A stretch of DNA of 64,000 nucleotides from an uncultured Bacteroidales bacterium (GCA_903911085.1 CAIWCC010000084.1:1-64000), one strand, 5' to 3'. Shown: positions 43,596 through 52,943, counted from the stretch's first letter. The notes: generated by a model from the letters alone, not told the origin. Numbers and translations: made by a program.

Positions 43596-45971
43596 ATGAG
43601 AAATAAATTAATAGCCATAGGAATAATACTTTACGCATTTTCAACAATTGCAGTGGCACAAGTTGCAATGGGCAAATGGCGTACTCATTTGGCCTACAAT
43701 AGCGTTACACAAATTGCACAATCTGAAAACAAAATTTTTGCAGTTAGTGATGGAGCATTATTTTCGGTAGATAAGCTTGATGGTGGCATGGAGTTTTATA
43801 GCAAATTGAGTGGCTTAAATGGTTCGAGTATTACACGAATTGAATACGATCAGTTTAACAAACAGCTCATTATCATTTATTCAAATGGGAATATTGATAT
43901 GTTGGGCGAAGGCGGAATTGTTAATGTCCCAGATTTGTACAACAAGCAAATGAGTGCTAGTAAGGGTGTCAATCAAATTCAATTTTATCAGAATAAAGCA
44001 TTCTTATCTTGCGATTTTGGAATTATTGTGCTAAACACAACAAAAAAAGAGGTAATTGACACCTATTATATTGGACCAAATGCATCAGAGGTAAAAGTTT
44101 TAAGTGTTAGTGTACACAACGATTCTATTTATGCTTTAACTCAATCAATGATATACAAAGCATCTATATTTGAGCCTAATTTAGTTAATTATGCTTTTTG
44201 GAAACCATATTCTGGACTTCCAGGAAGTGGCAATTTTCAAACAACAGCGTCTTTTGCTGGTAAATTATTTTTATTACGCAATGGAAAAATTTTCAAACAA
44301 GAAAGTGTAAATACATGGGAAGCTTTTCGTCCCGATTTGGTAGTGGATAGTATTAATGTATCTAATGGTAATTTGACTGTATTTACTAGTAATAAGGCTT
44401 ATTTGTTTGATAACCTGCTTCAACAGTCGGAATTGGACTATAGTGTATTCAAAAAAAACGAAAGCGATATAGTTAATGTAAAAGATGCTGAATACGACAA
44501 AATTAACGAAACATATTGGTTTGCTGCAAAAGCATTGGGAGTGGTTTCATACAAAAAAACGGGAAATGATCAGCCTGTTGTGAATACTTTTAAGCCCGAA
44601 GGACCTGCTGTAAATGCTTCGTGGGATATGACATTTTCGGGAGAAAAACTCTTTGTGGTTCAAGGTGGTGGTTATGCATCTAAAGATAACAAAGAAGGCA
44701 TAGTCATGATGTTTAAAAATGGTAATTGGACAAATATTTATGAATCAGATATCATTACTTCAACACATAAAAGTGCAAGAGATTTTATGAATGTTGCGGT
44801 TGATCCACTTGATGATACTCATTTTTTTGTAACGTCATTAGGTACCGGATTATTCGAATTTAAAAATAATATGTTTGTTAATCAATATACCCCTCTAAGT
44901 TTAGATTGCAAGTTAGAAGCAGCTGTTGCCAACGAACCTTATGTATATACGTTGTTAGATGGAGCTATTTACGATGCATCAGGAAATATATTGTTAGTGA
45001 ACAGAGCGTTGAAAAGATCAGTTGAAATTAAAATACTTACAAAGGCAGGTAAATGGGAGCAACTTTCATATCCGTGTGATGTTGAGCAATCTGTTATACC
45101 TTCGATGGGAAAAATATTAATTTCAAACCAGAATCCCAATCAAAAATGGATTCCGTCTATTCGATATGCAAAGGGAATTTTTATTTATGATGATAAAGGT
45201 ACACTTACCGATCAGTCTGATGACCAATGGAAATTTTATCAATCATTTACTGATCCAGATAATTTAGGAAGTGCTATTTCTCCAAATAATTATTTTTGTT
45301 TGGCTCAAGATAAAAATGGAGTGGTATGGGCAGGTACAGAGCAAGGTCCTTTTTTGTTTCACAATCCATCGAAAGTTTTTGATAAAGATTATACTTGCTC
45401 TCGCATTAAAATTCCTCGAAATGATGGTACTGGTTTAGCCGATTATTTGCTTGCAAATGAGATTATTAATGCAATTGCTATTGATGGGGCAAATAGAAAG
45501 TGGATAGCAACAAAAGCATCAGGTGTGTATTTAATGTCAGAAAATGGTCAAGAAACCATTCAGCATTTTACTGTTTCAAATAGCCCGCTACTTTCAAATT
45601 ATGTTATGACTATTAAAATTAATCCTATTAGTGGCGAAGTTTATTTTGGGACTTCACTGGGGATAATATCTTACCAAAGTGATGCCGCAGATGCTGGTAG
45701 TACTTTTGGCGAAGTGTACGCTTATCCAAATCCAGTTCGAGAAAATTATAATGGTGTAATAACTATTACTGGTTTGGTAAAAGACACTCAAGTAAAAATA
45801 ACTGACTTGACAGGAAATTTGATTTGTGAAACTGTTTCAAATGGTAGTATTGCCACTTGGGATGGAAAAGATGTACATGGACGAAAAGTGAGTACTGGTA
45901 TTTATCTAGCTGTTTGTGCTAGCGAAGATGGTACTCAAAGTGCTATTACTAAGATTATGGTAATTAATTAA
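43596..45971 (+). CDS. porZ: PorZ-like beta-propeller protein of the T9SS attachment complex
   Basis: This 791-residue secreted protein has a signal peptide (TIAVAQ). It starts with MGKWRTHLAYNSVTQIAQ and FAVSDGALFSVDK, then propeller-type repeats run through about residue 690 (for example VVWAGTEQGPFLF, NRKWIATKASGVYL). The C-terminal domain (YAYPNPVRENYNG ... VKITDLTGNLI ... STGIYLAVCASEDG) is of sorting-domain type. This matches PorZ, a T9SS protein that supplies anionic LPS to the sortase PorU in Porphyromonas. Two-component regulator propellers alone could also give this pattern, but there is no kinase part. The gene stands 35 nt before the radical SAM gene of the glycan-decoration cluster. 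Confidence 0.8.
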   Translation: MRNKLIAIGIILYAFSTIAVAQVAMGKWRTHLAYNSVTQIAQSENKIFAVSDGALFSVDKLDGGMEFYSKLSGLNGSSITRIEYDQFNKQLIIIYSNGNIDMLGEGGIVNVPDLYNKQMSASKGVNQIQFYQNKAFLSCDFGIIVLNTTKKEVIDTYYIGPNASEVKVLSVSVHNDSIYALTQSMIYKASIFEPNLVNYAFWKPYSGLPGSGNFQTTASFAGKLFLLRNGKIFKQESVNTWEAFRPDLVVDSINVSNGNLTVFTSNKAYLFDNLLQQSELDYSVFKKNESDIVNVKDAEYDKINETYWFAAKALGVVSYKKTGNDQPVVNTFKPEGPAVNASWDMTFSGEKLFVVQGGGYASKDNKEGIVMMFKNGNWTNIYESDIITSTHKSARDFMNVAVDPLDDTHFFVTSLGTGLFEFKNNMFVNQYTPLSLDCKLEAAVANEPYVYTLLDGAIYDASGNILLVNRALKRSVEIKILTKAGKWEQLSYPCDVEQSVIPSMGKILISNQNPNQKWIPSIRYAKGIFIYDDKGTLTDQSDDQWKFYQSFTDPDNLGSAISPNNYFCLAQDKNGVVWAGTEQGPFLFHNPSKVFDKDYTCSRIKIPRNDGTGLADYLLANEIINAIAIDGANRKWIATKASGVYLMSENGQETIQHFTVSNSPLLSNYVMTIKINPISGEVYFGTSLGIISYQSDAADAGSTFGEVYAYPNPVRENYNGVITITGLVKDTQVKITDLTGNLICETVSNGSIATWDGKDVHGRKVSTGIYLAVCASEDGTQSAITKIMVIN

Positions 45972-46006
45972 CCCCCAAATCTCTAAAAACCACTTATTAA
46001 TCAACT

Positions 46007-47065
46007 ATGAACAAGAGAAAATTAAAGAAAGCAATAACTAGGTTGTTAAATCTGCCTAAAAATCAGTTCTTTTTCCTTTATTTATCAAATAAGCTGAAGA
46101 CATTTTACTATAAATATACCAAATCGTATAAGGTAGCTTACCCTTCAAACATAATGTTAGAATTGACAAACCTTTGCAATCTAGCTTGTACAACTTGTCC
46201 AAGAGTTTACAATTATGGAATTGAAATGGATAAAGGTAACATGACAATTGAAAATGCAAAAAAAACAATAGATGAAGTATGGCCATATCTCGATTCAATA
46301 GGATTGACTGGACTTGGTGAAACTTTCTTCTACAGAGATATTAGCGTTATTGTTGATTATATTAAAGCCAAGAACAAGGGAATTATTATTTCAATATCTA
46401 CCAATGCAATGTTGCCTAACTTCATTGAATTGGCCACAAAAGTGGTTGGCAAAATTGATACTATTCAAATTTCTATTGATGGATTAGATGATGTATATGA
46501 GAGTATTAGAGTGAATGCAAGTTTCAAACGTTTAGATGAAAATTTGAAAACAATGGTTGAACTTTGTAAAGGTACTAAAACTACTCTGATGTTAAATATG
46601 GTTGTGACTAAAGATAATTATTTTCAAATGCCAGAGCTGATTTCTTATGCTGAGAATATTGGTATTGATTTCTTAGATTTCTCTCAGTTTAATTTGGCAG
46701 CCGTTACAAATATCGATGTTTCTTACTATAAATTTTATCAGTCAAAAGAATTTTTAGATGTTCTGTCGGAGGTAGAAGTGGCCAAAAATAAGACAAAAAA
46801 ACTTGCAGTGAACTCCAACTTTAAAACTGGACAAGGTTTTAAAGAATGTCCTTTCCCATGGTCTCATTTTTATGTTTGCTGGAATGGCGAAGTTGCTCCA
46901 TGTTGTGCAAAACCATTTCCTAAAGAAAAAACATTTGGCAATGTGTTCGAAAATAAACTAATTGATGTTTTGAATAATCAAGCCTATGTTAACTTCAGAA
47001 AGGCTTGGTTTAGCAACACTACCATTAATTTTTGCAAAAAATGCCACTTTACATCGCTGCAATAG
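46007..47065 (+). CDS. Radical SAM/SPASM protein
   Basis: This 352-residue Fe-S enzyme has the radical SAM motif CNLACTTC (Cys57, Cys61, Cys64, CX3CX2C) after ELTNL. A SPASM-type C-terminus has CPFPW, CWNGEVAPCC and a final CKKCHF, giving ligands for auxiliary clusters. An N-terminal basic, partly hydrophobic helix (residues 1-45) is extra and may bind membrane. No small precursor peptide gene is nearby, which argues against a peptide-maturation role. The position ahead of FkbH, ACP and MBOAT genes suggests it acts on the acyl unit or a sugar of the same pathway. The reaction is unknown. Confidence 0.85.
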   Translation: MNKRKLKKAITRLLNLPKNQFFFLYLSNKLKTFYYKYTKSYKVAYPSNIMLELTNLCNLACTTCPRVYNYGIEMDKGNMTIENAKKTIDEVWPYLDSIGLTGLGETFFYRDISVIVDYIKAKNKGIIISISTNAMLPNFIELATKVVGKIDTIQISIDGLDDVYESIRVNASFKRLDENLKTMVELCKGTKTTLMLNMVVTKDNYFQMPELISYAENIGIDFLDFSQFNLAAVTNIDVSYYKFYQSKEFLDVLSEVEVAKNKTKKLAVNSNFKTGQGFKECPFPWSHFYVCWNGEVAPCCAKPFPKEKTFGNVFENKLIDVLNNQAYVNFRKAWFSNTTINFCKKCHFTSLQ

Positions 47066-47170
47066 TTTCTAATTGTGTGCACTTTCAAAGTATAAGTATT
47101 AGTTTAAATCAATTAAAGTCTTCCAACTGCTATGTTAAGATTTTGATTGAAATGTTATCAATTAGGTGTT

Positions 47171-48934
47171 ATGTCATATAGTGAAAAACCAACCAATGAT
47201 AAAAATCAAATGAAAGATTTTTCGCAACTTAAAAAAAATATCAAAAAAGATTTCTCAAAACTTAATACCATAAAAATTGCCGTTTTAGGTGATACTGCAA
47301 CTCAGTTTTTGACAATAGCACTTCGTGGTTTGGGATTTGATTATGGTTATAATTTCGATATATGGGAGGCTGATTATAACCAAATTGAGCGCCAAGTCTT
47401 CGACTTAAATTCTGATTTACACGTTTTTAAGCCTGATTTTGTAATTGTGTTTAAATCCTCTCACAAACTTCTTGGTAAATATAATAAAACAAATCCTGAA
47501 CAGTATTTGAGTTTTGGGTCCAACGAACTAAAAGCGTTAGAAAATATCTATACTTTTTTATTTGAGAAACTTAATACAAAAGTAATTTTTTACAATTTCA
47601 ACGAAATAGATGATGCGGTTTTTGGGAGTTTTTCCAATAAAATTGAGTCATCGTTTTTGTTTCAATTGCGGAAACTCAATTATGAGTTAATGACAATCTC
47701 GTCAAAATATCAAAATCTATTTTTGTGCGACCTATCTTCTATTCAAAATTCTGTTGGTAAAGCAAATGTCTTTCAACCATCTGTGTATGTGAATTCAGAT
47801 ATGGTTTTGAGCATTGATGTTTTGCCCAAAGTAGCTACCAAAACATTAGACATTATAAGTGCAATATATGGAAAATTCAGAAAATGTATAATTTTGGATT
47901 TAGATAATACTATTTGGGGTGGTACCATTGGCGACGATGGAATTGAAAATATTCAGATTGGAAATTTAGGAATTGGAAAAGCCTTTACTGAATTTCAGTA
48001 TTGGATTAAAAAATTAATAAACCGAGGAGTAATTGTTGCCGTTTGCAGCAAAAATACAAAATCAATTGCAATTGAACCATTCGAAAAACATCCTGATATG
48101 GTGTTGCAGCTCAAAGATATAGCTGTATTTGTTGCCAATTGGGAAAATAAAGTAGACAATATTAAGTATATTCAAAGTGTTTTGAATATTGGTTTCGATA
48201 CTATGGTTTTTTTGGATGATAATCCATTTGAGCGGAATATGGTTCGTGAAATGTTACCCGATATTTGCGTGCCAGAATTACCTGACGATCCTGCAGAGTA
48301 TTTGGAGTTTCTTTATCAATCCAATCTTTTCGAAACTGCATCTTTTTCCGCTGTCGATTTGCAAAGAACTGCGCTATATCAAGTTGAGGCTCAAAGGGCA
48401 ACTTTTCAGGATTGTTTTACTAATGAAGATGATTTTCTGAAAAGTTTAAATATGGTTTCGATTGTAAGTTCATTCAATAAATTCAATGTGCCTCGAATTG
48501 CGCAGTTGTCACAGCGTTCAAATCAATTTAACTTAAGAACTGTTCGTTATACTGAAACCGATATTTTACAACTAATTTCTTCTAAAAGTCATTTTACCAT
48601 CACTTTTACTCTCGAAGATAAATTTGGCGACAATGGATTGGTTTGTGTGATTATACTCAAAAAAGAAAATGCTGATGTATTGTTTATTGATACATGGCTT
48701 ATGAGTTGTAGAGTCTTAAAAAGGGGTATGGAAAATTTTGTTTTGAATTCAATTGCTCAAATTGCAAATGAAAATGGATTTAGTACTTTAAAGGGACAAT
48801 ATCTGCCAACATTAAAAAACGAAATGGTTAAAGATCATTATTTACATTTGGGTTTTCGGGAAAGTAATGAATTTTGGAATTTGAATGTGAAAAATTATCA
48901 AAATAGATTGAATTATATAACTTACAAACAATGA
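47171..48934 (+). CDS. FkbH-like HAD-superfamily enzyme, predicted glyceryl-ACP synthase
   Basis: From ATG 47171 the protein is 587 residues. It has an N-terminal segment with KIAVLGDTATQFLTIALRG (an SGNH-like domain common in FkbH proteins). The HAD domain has IILDLDNTIWGGTIGDDG (Asp243 nucleophile, Asp245) and VFLDDNPFERNMVREMLP, and a C-terminal GNAT-like domain contains DKFGDNGLV. FkbH enzymes take 1,3-bisphosphoglycerate, remove phosphate and load the glyceryl group on a carrier protein. An upstream TTG (47147) and a later ATG (47210, MKDFSQLKK) are other possible starts. Its stop overlaps the ACP start by 4 nt (ATGA), so the two are made together, which supports the carrier as its partner. 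Confidence 0.85.
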   Translation: MSYSEKPTNDKNQMKDFSQLKKNIKKDFSKLNTIKIAVLGDTATQFLTIALRGLGFDYGYNFDIWEADYNQIERQVFDLNSDLHVFKPDFVIVFKSSHKLLGKYNKTNPEQYLSFGSNELKALENIYTFLFEKLNTKVIFYNFNEIDDAVFGSFSNKIESSFLFQLRKLNYELMTISSKYQNLFLCDLSSIQNSVGKANVFQPSVYVNSDMVLSIDVLPKVATKTLDIISAIYGKFRKCIILDLDNTIWGGTIGDDGIENIQIGNLGIGKAFTEFQYWIKKLINRGVIVAVCSKNTKSIAIEPFEKHPDMVLQLKDIAVFVANWENKVDNIKYIQSVLNIGFDTMVFLDDNPFERNMVREMLPDICVPELPDDPAEYLEFLYQSNLFETASFSAVDLQRTALYQVEAQRATFQDCFTNEDDFLKSLNMVSIVSSFNKFNVPRIAQLSQRSNQFNLRTVRYTETDILQLISSKSHFTITFTLEDKFGDNGLVCVIILKKENADVLFIDTWLMSCRVLKRGMENFVLNSIAQIANENGFSTLKGQYLPTLKNEMVKDHYLHLGFRESNEFWNLNVKNYQNRLNYITYKQ

Positions 48935-49179
48935 TATTTATGCAAAGAAATGAGATATTAGAACAGATAAATACAATTTTTATCGATATACTTGACAATG
49001 AAGATTTGGTAATTTTAGAAAATACTACTGCTAATGACGTAGATGAATGGGATTCATTGACACACATTCAGTTGGTGGTTGCTGTCGAAAGGCATTTTAA
49101 AATTAGATTTTCGTCAAAAGAAATTCAAAGTTGGACCAATGTGGGCAAAATGGTTGATAGTATTTTCAGCAAACTTTAA
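48931..49179 (+). CDS. Acyl carrier protein, stand-alone
   Basis: This 82-residue four-helix carrier has DEWDSLTHIQLV, where Ser42 is the phosphopantetheine site (DSL motif). It is acidic and of normal length for a discrete ACP. It differs from fatty-acid ACP by its motif DSLTHI and the basic second half (HFKIRFSSKE). It overlaps the FkbH-like gene by 4 nt and is 16 nt before the methyltransferase-VOC gene. The expected role is to hold a glyceryl-type acyl group for later steps. Confidence 0.92.
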   Translation: MIFMQRNEILEQINTIFIDILDNEDLVILENTTANDVDEWDSLTHIQLVVAVERHFKIRFSSKEIQSWTNVGKMVDSIFSKL

Positions 49180-49195
49180 TAAAATGTAAACGTAG

Positions 49196-50503
49196 GTGCA
49201 AACAATTTTAGAATATATAGTTGAGCGAATTAGTTCAGAGAATCCATTACATTGCAAAAAAATTAAAAAGAATATCAAGAAGTTTGATGAATTGTATTTC
49301 GAAAGAGCGAACTTATTTTTAAAAAAATATGAATTGTTGCTTTTAAGCGAAAATAAATCAATTGATTATGCCATTGATTGTTACTTGCAAATGTTGGCAG
49401 ATGTGAATTTTGAATCAGTTCGATTTCAAGAAACTGGTGAATATTCAAGTAAATCTTTCGAAGATGTTAATATGCGAGTTTATAATAATCCAGAAGTTAT
49501 GGAATATTATATGCACGGGCTTTTAATGAGTCAATTTCTTTGGAAGCATCATTATGATATTTTGTTGTGGTTTAATCAAATAATTAGCAAGAATAGAGAC
49601 ATAGTTAATAATTATCTTGAAGTAGGTGGTGGTCATGGTTTGTATATTTCGGAAGCAACCGAAATTATTGGAAATCACGCTAATTACGATTTGGTAGATA
49701 TTAGCAAAAGCTCTTTGGATATTGCAAAAAAAATGATTTCCAACGAAAATGTAAATGCAATTTTGACTGATGTGTTTGAATTTTTTCCAACTAAGAAGTA
49801 TGATTTTATTACTATGGGAGAAGTTTTGGAACACGTTGAAGAGCCTGTAAAGTTACTACAAAAACTACAGTCATTACTTTCGGAAAATGGTAAGTTGACA
49901 ATAACAACTCCTACAAATGCACCTGCCATAGATCATATATATCTTTTTAAAAATGCAGATGAAATACGAAAAGTTATTTCGGATGCAGGTTTCGATATTG
50001 AAGAAGAATTTTGTGTTTATTCGGAAGATGTGTCACCCGAAATAGCTGAAAGACTTAATATTTCGATGATGTATGCTGCTGTTTTGGTTAAAAAAAAAGT
50101 AGTTGACCGTTTGCTCGAATTTCATCATGTTGGGCTTTTGGTTGAAGATTTAGATTTCTCAATTTTACAATATGTTGAATTGTTTGGGAAAGAATATGTT
50201 TCAGACATTTATCAAGTTGAATCACAGAAAGTTAAAGTCTGCTTTGTGAAAAATGGAGTAAATAGTTACATTGAGTTGGTGCAGCCAACTTCTGAAGATT
50301 CTGTTGTTTCTAAACTTCTAAAGAAACGTTCGAGTTATTATCATATTGGTTATATGGTTGACGATATTGCAACCACAATTTCTAAACTTGAACTTTTAAA
50401 CTATAAATCAATGGAAGTGTTTTATTCAGAAGCATTTAATGGGAATAAATGTGTTTTTTTGTTTTCGCCTGAAGCACATTTATTTGAATTAATTGAAAGA
50501 TAA
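49196..50503 (+). CDS. Methyltransferase fused to methylmalonyl-CoA-epimerase-like VOC domain
   Basis: This 435-residue fusion starts at GTG 49196. Residues ~100-270 form a class I SAM methyltransferase (motif I LEVGGGHGLY at 141-150, then DFITMGEVLEHVEEP and GKLTITTPTNAPA). Residues 308-435 form a vicinal-oxygen-chelate domain (FHHVGLLVEDL, SYIELVQP, YYHIGYMVDDI, LFELIER). Candidate metal ligands are His311, Glu360, His383 and Glu431, the positions used in methylmalonyl-CoA epimerase. That enzyme removes the proton next to a thioester, so the domain could epimerise or otherwise act on the alpha carbon of an ACP-bound acyl group. The methyltransferase could methylate the same unit. Both roles are inferred. 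Confidence 0.8.
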   Translation: MQTILEYIVERISSENPLHCKKIKKNIKKFDELYFERANLFLKKYELLLLSENKSIDYAIDCYLQMLADVNFESVRFQETGEYSSKSFEDVNMRVYNNPEVMEYYMHGLLMSQFLWKHHYDILLWFNQIISKNRDIVNNYLEVGGGHGLYISEATEIIGNHANYDLVDISKSSLDIAKKMISNENVNAILTDVFEFFPTKKYDFITMGEVLEHVEEPVKLLQKLQSLLSENGKLTITTPTNAPAIDHIYLFKNADEIRKVISDAGFDIEEEFCVYSEDVSPEIAERLNISMMYAAVLVKKKVVDRLLEFHHVGLLVEDLDFSILQYVELFGKEYVSDIYQVESQKVKVCFVKNGVNSYIELVQPTSEDSVVSKLLKKRSSYYHIGYMVDDIATTISKLELLNYKSMEVFYSEAFNGNKCVFLFSPEAHLFELIER

Positions 50504-50538
50504 AAGCGCTTAAAACTTTATTAAAGTATCAATCTCAA

Positions 50539-51987
50539 ATGATTTTCAATTCAACTACTTTTATCATTTTCTTTTTTGTTTTTTTTGTACTTTATTGGTT
50601 TGTTTTTTCCAGAAGTCTTAAAATTCAGAACCTCATATTGTTAGTTGGAAGTTATGTTTTTTATGCTTGGGCAGATTGGAGATTTTTGGCTTTTTTGGTT
50701 GGAGTTTCGGCTTTAAACTACATATTGGGACTAAAAATTGAAAAACAAGAAAAAATTAGTACAAAGAAAATACTTCTCTATATTGGTGTTTTACAGGGGA
50801 TTGGTGGTTTAGCATTTTTTAAATACTTCAATTTTTTTGTGGCTTCATTCAACGATGTTTCTCAAAAACTTGGATTAAGTTTAAATTTCCACACATTAAA
50901 TTTAATTATTCCATTGGGTATTAGCTTCTTTACATTCCGTACCGTTAGTTATTTATTGGATGTTGATAAAGGTAAAATTGAAGCTACTAAAAACTGGGTG
51001 GTATTTTTCAATTATGTTTCTTTTTTTCCGTCTATATTATCTGGACCTATCGACAAGGCGCGAGATCTTGTTCCACAATTAGAAATTAATAGAAAATTCG
51101 AATACGACCAGGCAACTGATGGAATGCGTCAAATTCTTTGGGGGCTATTTAAGAAAATAGTAATTGCGGATAGCTGTGCGGTTTATGCCAACATAATTTT
51201 CGATAATTCCGCAGTTTGTTCAGGAAGTACGTTAGTTGTAGGTGCATTTTTCTTTACAATTCAAGCTTATGCCGATTTTTCTGGATATTCCGACATGGCT
51301 ATAGGAATTGCTCGACTTTTAGGAATTAATATTTCAAAGAATTTTGATTTTCCTTTTTTTTCACAAAATATTGCCGAATTTTGGCGAAAATGGCATATAT
51401 CATTTACCTCATGGTTAACCGAATACGTTTTTACGCCGCTTTGTATAACATTTAGAGATTATGGTAAATTTGGAATAATAATTTCGATTATCATAAATTT
51501 TACTATTTGTGGAATATGGCACGGACCTAATTGGACTTATATTTTATTTGGATTCTTGCATGGTTGTTTTTTTATTCCTCTAATAATTAAAGGAACGTTG
51601 AATAAAAGAAGAAAAATAGCGAGAGGAAGTACTTTACCATCAATTAAAGAATTTATTAATGTACTGATGACCTTCACATTAATAATGTTTTCGTTTGTGC
51701 TTTTCAGGGCAAATAATGTCGAACAAGCTTTAAATTATTATTCTGAAATTTTATCTAATTCATTGTTTCAGATTCCAGTATATCCTTCAAGATTCGATTC
51801 AATAATTGTTTTATTCATTACTGCGTTATTTTTTCTTGTTGAATGGATTGGACGAGAAAACCACTATGCCATTGCAACGATTTTTAAGAATAACTCAATT
51901 GCAAGATGGATGTTTTACTACATTTTAGTAATCAGCATTTTAGTGAAGTTTGGTAAGGTGCAAGATTTTATTTATGCACAATTTTAA
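50539..51987 (+). CDS. MBOAT-family membrane O-acyltransferase
   Basis: This 482-residue polytopic protein has about ten hydrophobic segments. The MBOAT signatures are FPSILSGPIDKARDL, AEFWRKWHISFTSWL (His286) and FTICGIWHGPNWTYI (His328, the catalytic His). This is the DltB/AlgI type, which moves an acyl group from a carrier protein or CoA across the membrane to a glycan. It sits after the carrier genes and 8 nt before a membrane-anchored SGNH-like gene, the same arrangement as dltB with dltD and algI with algJ/X. Confidence 0.93.
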   Translation: MIFNSTTFIIFFFVFFVLYWFVFSRSLKIQNLILLVGSYVFYAWADWRFLAFLVGVSALNYILGLKIEKQEKISTKKILLYIGVLQGIGGLAFFKYFNFFVASFNDVSQKLGLSLNFHTLNLIIPLGISFFTFRTVSYLLDVDKGKIEATKNWVVFFNYVSFFPSILSGPIDKARDLVPQLEINRKFEYDQATDGMRQILWGLFKKIVIADSCAVYANIIFDNSAVCSGSTLVVGAFFFTIQAYADFSGYSDMAIGIARLLGINISKNFDFPFFSQNIAEFWRKWHISFTSWLTEYVFTPLCITFRDYGKFGIIISIIINFTICGIWHGPNWTYILFGFLHGCFFIPLIIKGTLNKRRKIARGSTLPSIKEFINVLMTFTLIMFSFVLFRANNVEQALNYYSEILSNSLFQIPVYPSRFDSIIVLFITALFFLVEWIGRENHYAIATIFKNNSIARWMFYYILVISILVKFGKVQDFIYAQF

Positions 51988-51995
51988 AATCTATT

Positions 51996-52943
51996 ATGAA
52001 AAAGTTTATTCTCAAATCGCTACTTTTTTTAATTTTGCTTCTGCTTTTAATTTCACCACTTTTATTCTTTAAAATAGGAGGCGATTCGTGGAGATTTATT
52101 GACAATCCAACTGCATTGATAATTGATAAAGCGAATAGAATCAAATCGTTAAAGTCTCCAAAATTAATTATTGCAGGTGGTTCAAGTTCGTTTTTTGGAA
52201 TTAACTCAGAGTTAATAGAGCGGGAATTTCCATATAATATTGTAAATATGGCTCAATTTGGAAGTTTTGGACTAAAATTTATTTTAGACCAAACCAGTGA
52301 TTGTTTAAATAAAAGAGATGTTGTATTTTTAAATCCCGAATATTTTTTAAATGTAAATATTAAAAATGTTGCACAAAATGATATTTTACGGTATTATCCT
52401 GACGCACAGAAGTATTTAAAAGATTCTAAAGTGACTTATATTGATCAAATTACTTCAAATTTTCAGAATAATGTAGAATCAATTTTTGCGTTTGTTCTGA
52501 AACCGATGAGTCAAAAAAGTCCAATTTTCAAACATAGTAGAGAAGCAAATGTATATGGTGATGCCATTGGTTATTTGAGATATGAGAGTCCAAAAACTAA
52601 AGCGAAATTTCCAAAATTGACTTATCGTTATTACGAAGGAATTGATTTGATTAAAAAATACATCGATTTAGCAAACAAGCAGGAGGCAAAAGTTTATGTG
52701 ATTTTTCCGCCTATATCACGTTCTGCATATTTGCAAAATTCAAAAGTTATTGAACATTTATATAACGATATGGCAGCAAAATTTGGAGATAGAATTCTGT
52801 GTACGCCTTCAGAAATGGTGTTTGATGACAGTCTTTTTTTTGATACTGAAAGTCATCTTGATAAAAACGGACGTGAGATTAGAACCAAAAGACTTATTAG
52901 TTTTTTTAAACGAAAACAAATTGAAATTGCTAGAAATCAATAA
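51996..52943 (+). CDS. Membrane-anchored SGNH/DltD-like protein, MBOAT partner
   Basis: This 315-residue protein has one N-terminal membrane anchor (residues 5-26) and an outside domain. IIAGGSSSFFGIN (Ser63-65) resembles the SGNH block with the nucleophile Ser. NMAQFG (Asn84) fits the block with Asn, and FDTESHLDKNG (Asp283, His287) fits the closing Asp-x-x-x-His block. This is how DltD and AlgJ/AlgX partners of MBOAT proteins look. It probably takes the acyl group outside the inner membrane and puts it on the glycan. No close named family is recognised. Confidence 0.7.
   Translation: MKKFILKSLLFLILLLLLISPLLFFKIGGDSWRFIDNPTALIIDKANRIKSLKSPKLIIAGGSSSFFGINSELIEREFPYNIVNMAQFGSFGLKFILDQTSDCLNKRDVVFLNPEYFLNVNIKNVAQNDILRYYPDAQKYLKDSKVTYIDQITSNFQNNVESIFAFVLKPMSQKSPIFKHSREANVYGDAIGYLRYESPKTKAKFPKLTYRYYEGIDLIKKYIDLANKQEAKVYVIFPPISRSAYLQNSKVIEHLYNDMAAKFGDRILCTPSEMVFDDSLFFDTESHLDKNGREIRTKRLISFFKRKQIEIARNQ

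Noticed and set aside
43596-45971. Two-component sensor based on propeller repeats
   Set aside because: No kinase, receiver or membrane span follows the propeller, and the C-terminal domain is of sorting type, so PorZ fits better.
46007-47065. Peptide-maturation (RiPP) radical SAM system
   Set aside because: No precursor peptide or peptidase gene lies next to it.
46007-52943. Natural-product (PKS/NRPS) cluster
   Set aside because: FkbH, ACP and a methyltransferase are found in such clusters, but there is no ketosynthase, acyltransferase, adenylation or condensation domain, while MBOAT and SGNH genes point to glycan transfer.
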